DNA of 64,000 bases, taken from Methylobacterium sp. NEAU K. Lineage in GTDB: Bacteria > Pseudomonadota > Alphaproteobacteria > Rhizobiales > Beijerinckiaceae. Both the position numbers and the translations under genes were made by a program. Below, piece by piece: positions 61,090 to 64,000 of the stretch. Under the pieces are notes generated by a model. That model was not told where the DNA came from. It was given only the letters and a program-made list of their open reading frames with translations, and made no database searches. Location of the stretch: contig NZ_JAUYZJ010000002.1 of assembly GCF_030700285.1 (NCBI RefSeq), positions 62,001 through 126,000 on the forward strand, in the 5' to 3' direction. How positions within the stretch are numbered: position 1 is the stretch's first letter; the number at the start of each line of letters is the position of its first letter.

Positions 61090-61578
61090 ATGAACACGGC
61101 GTCAGCGCTTCGCCTCAAGACGGCCGGCCTCTGGCTCGCGCTCCTCTCGGCCCTGATCCTCGGGGCCGTCCTGGTGCTCCAGTACGGGTACGGCTACGCG
61201 CCGTGCAAGCTCTGCCTGACCGAGCGCCTGCCCTTCTACGCGGCCGTCCCGCTGGGCCTCGCGGCGCTCCTGGCGCCGGAGCGCCTCGCCCGTCTGGCAC
61301 TCGGGCTTGCCGCCCTCGGGCTCCTCTATGGTGCGGGGATCGGCGTCTACCACGCCGGTGCGGAATGGGGGTTCTGGCCGGGGCCGACGGATTGCGGCGG
61401 CGGCACGGGCGCCAACCCGGGGCAGGTCGGGGATTTCCTGAACGCGCTCCAGACTACCAAGGTGGTCGATTGCTCGGTGGCGGCTCTGCGCGTCCTCGAG
61501 ATCTCGCTCGCCGGCTGGAGCGCCCTCGTTTCCTTCGCGCTGGCCTCGCTGGCTGGAACCGTCGCTGCGCGTCCCTGA
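61090..61578 (+). CDS. dsbB: Disulfide bond formation protein B
   Basis: 162 residues, four membrane helices. It passes electrons from DsbA to quinone. The first periplasmic redox pair is CKLC (Cys39, Cys42) after YGYGYAP, and the second pair is Cys102 (TDCGGG) and Cys128 (VVDCSV), both as in DsbB. ERLPFY after the first pair is typical. No dsbA is in the window. It starts 2 nt after the YqaA-type gene. Confidence 0.9.
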   Translation: MNTASALRLKTAGLWLALLSALILGAVLVLQYGYGYAPCKLCLTERLPFYAAVPLGLAALLAPERLARLALGLAALGLLYGAGIGVYHAGAEWGFWPGPTDCGGGTGANPGQVGDFLNALQTTKVVDCSVAALRVLEISLAGWSALVSFALASLAGTVAARP

Positions 61579-61587
61579 ACCTGCCGC

Positions 61588-62043
61588 TCAGTTGCGGTCG
61601 TCGGGCATGACCGGGATCGGCGCGACGTCGATCCCCTCCTCGATCAGGGCGCGCGCCTCCGCCGGGCTCGCCTCACCGTAGATCGAGCGGCCTTCCGCCT
61701 CGCCGTAATGGATCCTGCGCGCCTCTTCGGGGAAACGGGCACCGACATGCTCCGCATTGGCGACGACCTGTTCGCGCAAGGCCCGCAGCATCGCCCTGAC
61801 CTGTCGCTCGGGTTCCGCGATCATCGGCACAGACACCTCGGCCGGGGGGACGGCAGCCGTCGGGGCGTGCCCCCGGTCGGTGCGCGCGACGCTCGGGGCC
61901 ATCAGGGCCTTCGTGACCTTCGCACTGTCGCAGGCCGGACAGGTCACGAGCCCGCGCGCGACTTGATCATCGTAGGATTCCGAAGACGGGAACCAGCTGT
62001 CGAAGCCGTGTCCGGCCTCGCAGACGAGACTGTACCGGATCAT
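61588..62043 (-). CDS. DUF1178 family protein
   Basis: 151 residues. It starts MIRYSLVCEAGHGFDSWFPS, the DUF1178 opening, and has CPACDSAKVTKALMAP, a probable zinc knuckle with the first Cys. The C-terminal half is DUF1178-typical: VGARFPEEARRIHYGEAEGR, ALIEEGIDVAPIP. Function unknown. It is usually found behind grxC and a nitrilase-like gene, as here. Confidence 0.93.
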   Translation of the reverse strand: MIRYSLVCEAGHGFDSWFPSSESYDDQVARGLVTCPACDSAKVTKALMAPSVARTDRGHAPTAAVPPAEVSVPMIAEPERQVRAMLRALREQVVANAEHVGARFPEEARRIHYGEAEGRSIYGEASPAEARALIEEGIDVAPIPVMPDDRN

Positions 62044-62051
62044 GAGCCTGC

Positions 62052-62909
62052 TTACTGTGCAGCCGGGACTTGCCGGTCGATACGCTCGACCGTGAATGGA
62101 CGTCCGTGCTGGAGCGCCGGGATACGCGCCCTGGCATCGGCGACCTGTGCGAGGTCGATCTCCGCCAGGATCACACCGGGCTCGGACCCGCCCGCATCGG
62201 CCAGCACCCGGCCCCAGGGGTCGACGATCAGGGAATGGCCGAAGGTCTCGCGCCCGTCCTCGTGCACGCCGCCCTGGGCCGCCGAGATCACGAACGCACC
62301 GGTCTCGATCGCGCGCGCCCGCTGGAGCACATGCCAATGCGCTTCGCCGGTCTGGCGCGTGAAGCAGGCGGGCGCGGTGAGCACCTCGGCACCCGCCTCG
62401 GCGAGGGCCCGGTACAGCGCCGGAAAGCGAATATCGTAGCAGATCGTCAGGCCGAGAATGGCCCAGGGCGTGGCCGCCAGAACCGCACAGGCGCCTCCCG
62501 TGTAGGTCGCCGATTCCCGCCAGCGCTCGCCGCTCGGCAGATCGACATCGAACAGGTGGAGCTTGTCGTAGGACGCGAGGATCTCGCCGTCGGCACCGAT
62601 CAGGTAGGCACGGTTGGCGAACTTGTCTCCAGAACGTACGGCGATCGAGCCGATGTGTATCATCGATCCGCTCTCGCGGGCGGCCTGCCGCAGGGCCGCG
62701 AGGGTCGGATCCCGCTCCTCGACGGTGACGTGCTCGAAGAGCGGTTCCCGATTCCGCTCGACCAGAGATGTCATCTCGGGGGTCTGAACGTAGTCTGCAC
62801 CGCGGGCCGCCGCCTCGCGGATGCCGGCCACGGCCGCGTCGCGATTGGCGCCCGGGTCGCGGCCCGAGCGCATCTGCACGCATGCCGCGGTGAATCGCCT
62901 CTCAGGCAT
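62052..62909 (-). CDS. Carbon-nitrogen hydrolase (Nit1-type omega-amidase family)
   Basis: 285 residues of the nitrilase superfamily. The triad is Glu in QTPEMTSLV, Lys in YDKLHLFDVDLP and Cys in LGLTICYDIRFP. The HLFDVDLPSG and RYPALYR-like RFPALYRALA fit Nit1/NIT2-type amidases, which remove deaminated glutathione or 2-oxoglutaramate. It overlaps grxC by 8 nt and is followed by DUF1178 after 8 nt. The order grxC-nit-DUF1178 is conserved in Rhizobiales and fits thiol metabolism (inference). Confidence 0.93.
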   Translation of the reverse strand: MPERRFTAACVQMRSGRDPGANRDAAVAGIREAAARGADYVQTPEMTSLVERNREPLFEHVTVEERDPTLAALRQAARESGSMIHIGSIAVRSGDKFANRAYLIGADGEILASYDKLHLFDVDLPSGERWRESATYTGGACAVLAATPWAILGLTICYDIRFPALYRALAEAGAEVLTAPACFTRQTGEAHWHVLQRARAIETGAFVISAAQGGVHEDGRETFGHSLIVDPWGRVLADAGGSEPGVILAEIDLAQVADARARIPALQHGRPFTVERIDRQVPAAQ

Positions 62910-63171
62910 TGGCCTTGTCCGCCAGCAGCGCGTCGAGTCTGTCGGCCCGGTCGAGTGCGTAGAGATCGTCGCACCCTCCGACGTGGGTGGTGCCGACGAA
63001 GATCTGCGGAACGCTGGTGCGGCCACCCGCACGTTCGATCATCGCGGCCCGCGCGCCTTGCGTCCGCTCCACGTCGATCTCCTGGAAGGCGGCGCCCTTC
63101 TCTTTCAGCAGGCTCTTTGCCGCCGAGCAATAGGGGCACCAAGCCGTGGTATAGATCGTGACCGACTGCAT
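62902..63171 (-). CDS. grxC: Glutaredoxin 3
   Basis: 89 residues. It reduces disulfides with glutathione. The dithiol site is WCPYC (Cys12, Cys15), and SVPQIFVGTTHVGGCDDLYA is the cis-Pro and glutathione-binding part. Length and pattern are those of GrxC. It heads a three-gene operon with the nitrilase-like and DUF1178 genes; comF, often before it, is not present in this window. Confidence 0.95.
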   Translation of the reverse strand: MQSVTIYTTAWCPYCSAAKSLLKEKGAAFQEIDVERTQGARAAMIERAGGRTSVPQIFVGTTHVGGCDDLYALDRADRLDALLADKANA

Positions 63172-63323
63172 GACGTTCGTCGTCTCGCGCGTGAAGTCCG
63201 CCCATATAGGGGCTCGCGAGACGAATTGCCTATGCCTACGCGGTCACAGGCGGGCCGGCCCCGGCGGTAGCCCGGTCCGCGCTGCTTCGTCGGAACGGGT
63301 GATCGACCGCTCCGATCGGACTG

Positions 63324-63680
63324 TCAGGCGGCCATCAGCTTCTCGACCTCGTTGACGAGTTCGCGCAGATGGAATGGCTTCGACAGGACCTTCGCGTCCT
63401 TGGGAGCCTTGGAATCCGGATTGAGTGCCACCGCGGCGAACCCGGTGATGAACATCACCTTGATGTCCGGGTCGAGCTCGGTGGCGCGCCGAGCCAGCTC
63501 GATCCCGTCCATCTCCGGCATCACGATATCGGTCAGCAACAGCTCGAACGGCTCCTCGCGCAGCCGGTTGTAGGCCGAGAGGCCGTTGTCGAAGGACAGA
63601 ACGTCGTAACCTGCGTTCTGCAGCGCCTTGGCCAGAAACCGGCGCATGTCGTTGTCGTCTTCCGCCAGTAGGATTTTCAT
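63324..63680 (-). CDS. cpdR: Response regulator CpdR
   Basis: 118 residues, one receiver domain. It recruits the ClpXP protease and so steers the cell cycle (CtrA and other substrates) in alphaproteobacteria. LLAEDDNDMRRFLAKAL, the phosphoacceptor Asp51 in LLTDIVMPEMDGIELARRA, FITGFAAVAL and KVLSKPFHLRELV are near identical to known CpdR proteins. The neighbour on the other side of the promoter region is an N-formylglutamate amidohydrolase, as in other Rhizobiales. Confidence 0.95.
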   Translation of the reverse strand: MKILLAEDDNDMRRFLAKALQNAGYDVLSFDNGLSAYNRLREEPFELLLTDIVMPEMDGIELARRATELDPDIKVMFITGFAAVALNPDSKAPKDAKVLSKPFHLRELVNEVEKLMAA

Positions 63681-63888
63681 CGGCCGTTTCCGAGCCCTTG
63701 AGTCGAAATGTTGATCCCATAAAGGGACGCGATGGTAAACAAGGTGTTAGGATTGGAGCGCGCAGCCGGCGCCGCGCGTCCCAACGACGGAGCATAAGCC
63801 GCCGGCACCGGAGTGGACAGGCGGCCGTTCGCGCACCACAGTGCGCGTCCGCCGCGCTCGTTCAACCGCCGGGGTGTCCACGCAACCG

Positions 63889-64000
63889 ATGACCGCCCCC
63901 GAAACGGTACTGCCAGACGCCTTCGGTTTCGCTCCGGCCTTCGCGGTCGACGAACCTGCGACGCACACACTGCCTTTCGTCTTCAATACCGGTCATTCCG
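63889..64000 (+). CDS. N-formylglutamate amidohydrolase, N-terminal fragment
   Basis: The ATG at 63889 opens a frame cut by the window end: MTAPETVLPDAFGF, then LPFVFNTGHS, which is the start of the family (PxVFNxPHSG). The family hydrolyses N-formylglutamate in histidine breakdown or related amides. Only 37 residues are visible, so the assignment rests on the opening motif and on the conserved place next to cpdR. The 208 nt between is the shared promoter region. Confidence 0.75.
   Translation, partial: MTAPETVLPDAFGFAPAFAVDEPATHTLPFVFNTGHS

Overview
The window is a GC-rich chromosomal segment of an alphaproteobacterium of the order Rhizobiales, most likely Methylobacterium or a close relative. 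The grounds are gene content: CpdR, a MucR-type regulator, a 1,614-residue NAD-glutamate dehydrogenase, MutL with the endonuclease motif, and the order proA-nadD-rsfS-rlmH-envC-ctpA. CsbD is preceded by a general-stress (EcfG-type) promoter. There are no insertion sequences, phage genes or CRISPR arrays. Apart from a tRNA-Leu gene, all genes are protein-coding, and many overlap by 4 nt (ATGA or GTGA).

Region by region. 1-7.6 kb is a conserved housekeeping block on the plus strand: the end of proA, nadD, rsfS, rlmH, an EnvC-like protein, ctpA, a divergent polysaccharide deacetylase, rppH and a DUF2939 protein. 7.6-19 kb is mixed: a small secreted protein, a single-domain response regulator, a YoaK/DUF1275-WD40-DUF2937 run, an O-antigen-ligase-like membrane protein, an esterase, an RsmB-type methyltransferase, panE-like, guaB and a DUF3313 lipoprotein. 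19-31.4 kb holds four MFS transporters, DoxX, a MarR regulator, the large NAD-glutamate dehydrogenase and a MucR-like regulator that lacks zinc ligands. 31.7-38.1 kb has an outer-membrane barrel, tadA, csbD, DUF1328, an rRNA pseudouridine synthase with a very long basic tail, rsmD, a cupin and an XRE regulator.

38.5-46.6 kb is the most interesting metabolic block. A phasin and an alpha/beta hydrolase sit beside an acyl-CoA synthetase that converges on an operon of acyl-CoA dehydrogenase, thiolase, SDR, aminoglycoside-phosphotransferase-like kinase and DUF6285 protein. This parts list matches the lva (levulinate/4-hydroxyacyl-CoA) pathway, with a thiolase built in. mutL and a hypothetical gene follow, and then a five-gene branched-chain-amino-acid-type ABC importer (49.5-54.2 kb), which may feed this or another pathway.

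54.5-57.3 kb encodes KDGal kinase, KDPGal aldolase and a D-threonine-aldolase-like enzyme. 57.3-64 kb has small secreted or membrane proteins, a histone-deacetylase-like enzyme coupled to a renalase-like flavoprotein, tRNA-Leu(CAA), a YqaA/DedA-type membrane protein with dsbB, the grxC-nitrilase-DUF1178 operon, cpdR, and the divergent start of an N-formylglutamate amidohydrolase cut by the window end.

Main items for a second look: the lva-like cluster; a candidate plus-strand small RNA with a T7 terminator opposite the guaB leader; the zinc-less MucR with an inverted repeat in its own promoter; EcfG promoters for csbD and DUF1328; CtrA-like boxes; and two translation genes (rsfS and an RsmB-type gene) whose conserved N-termini can only be reached from a CTG start.
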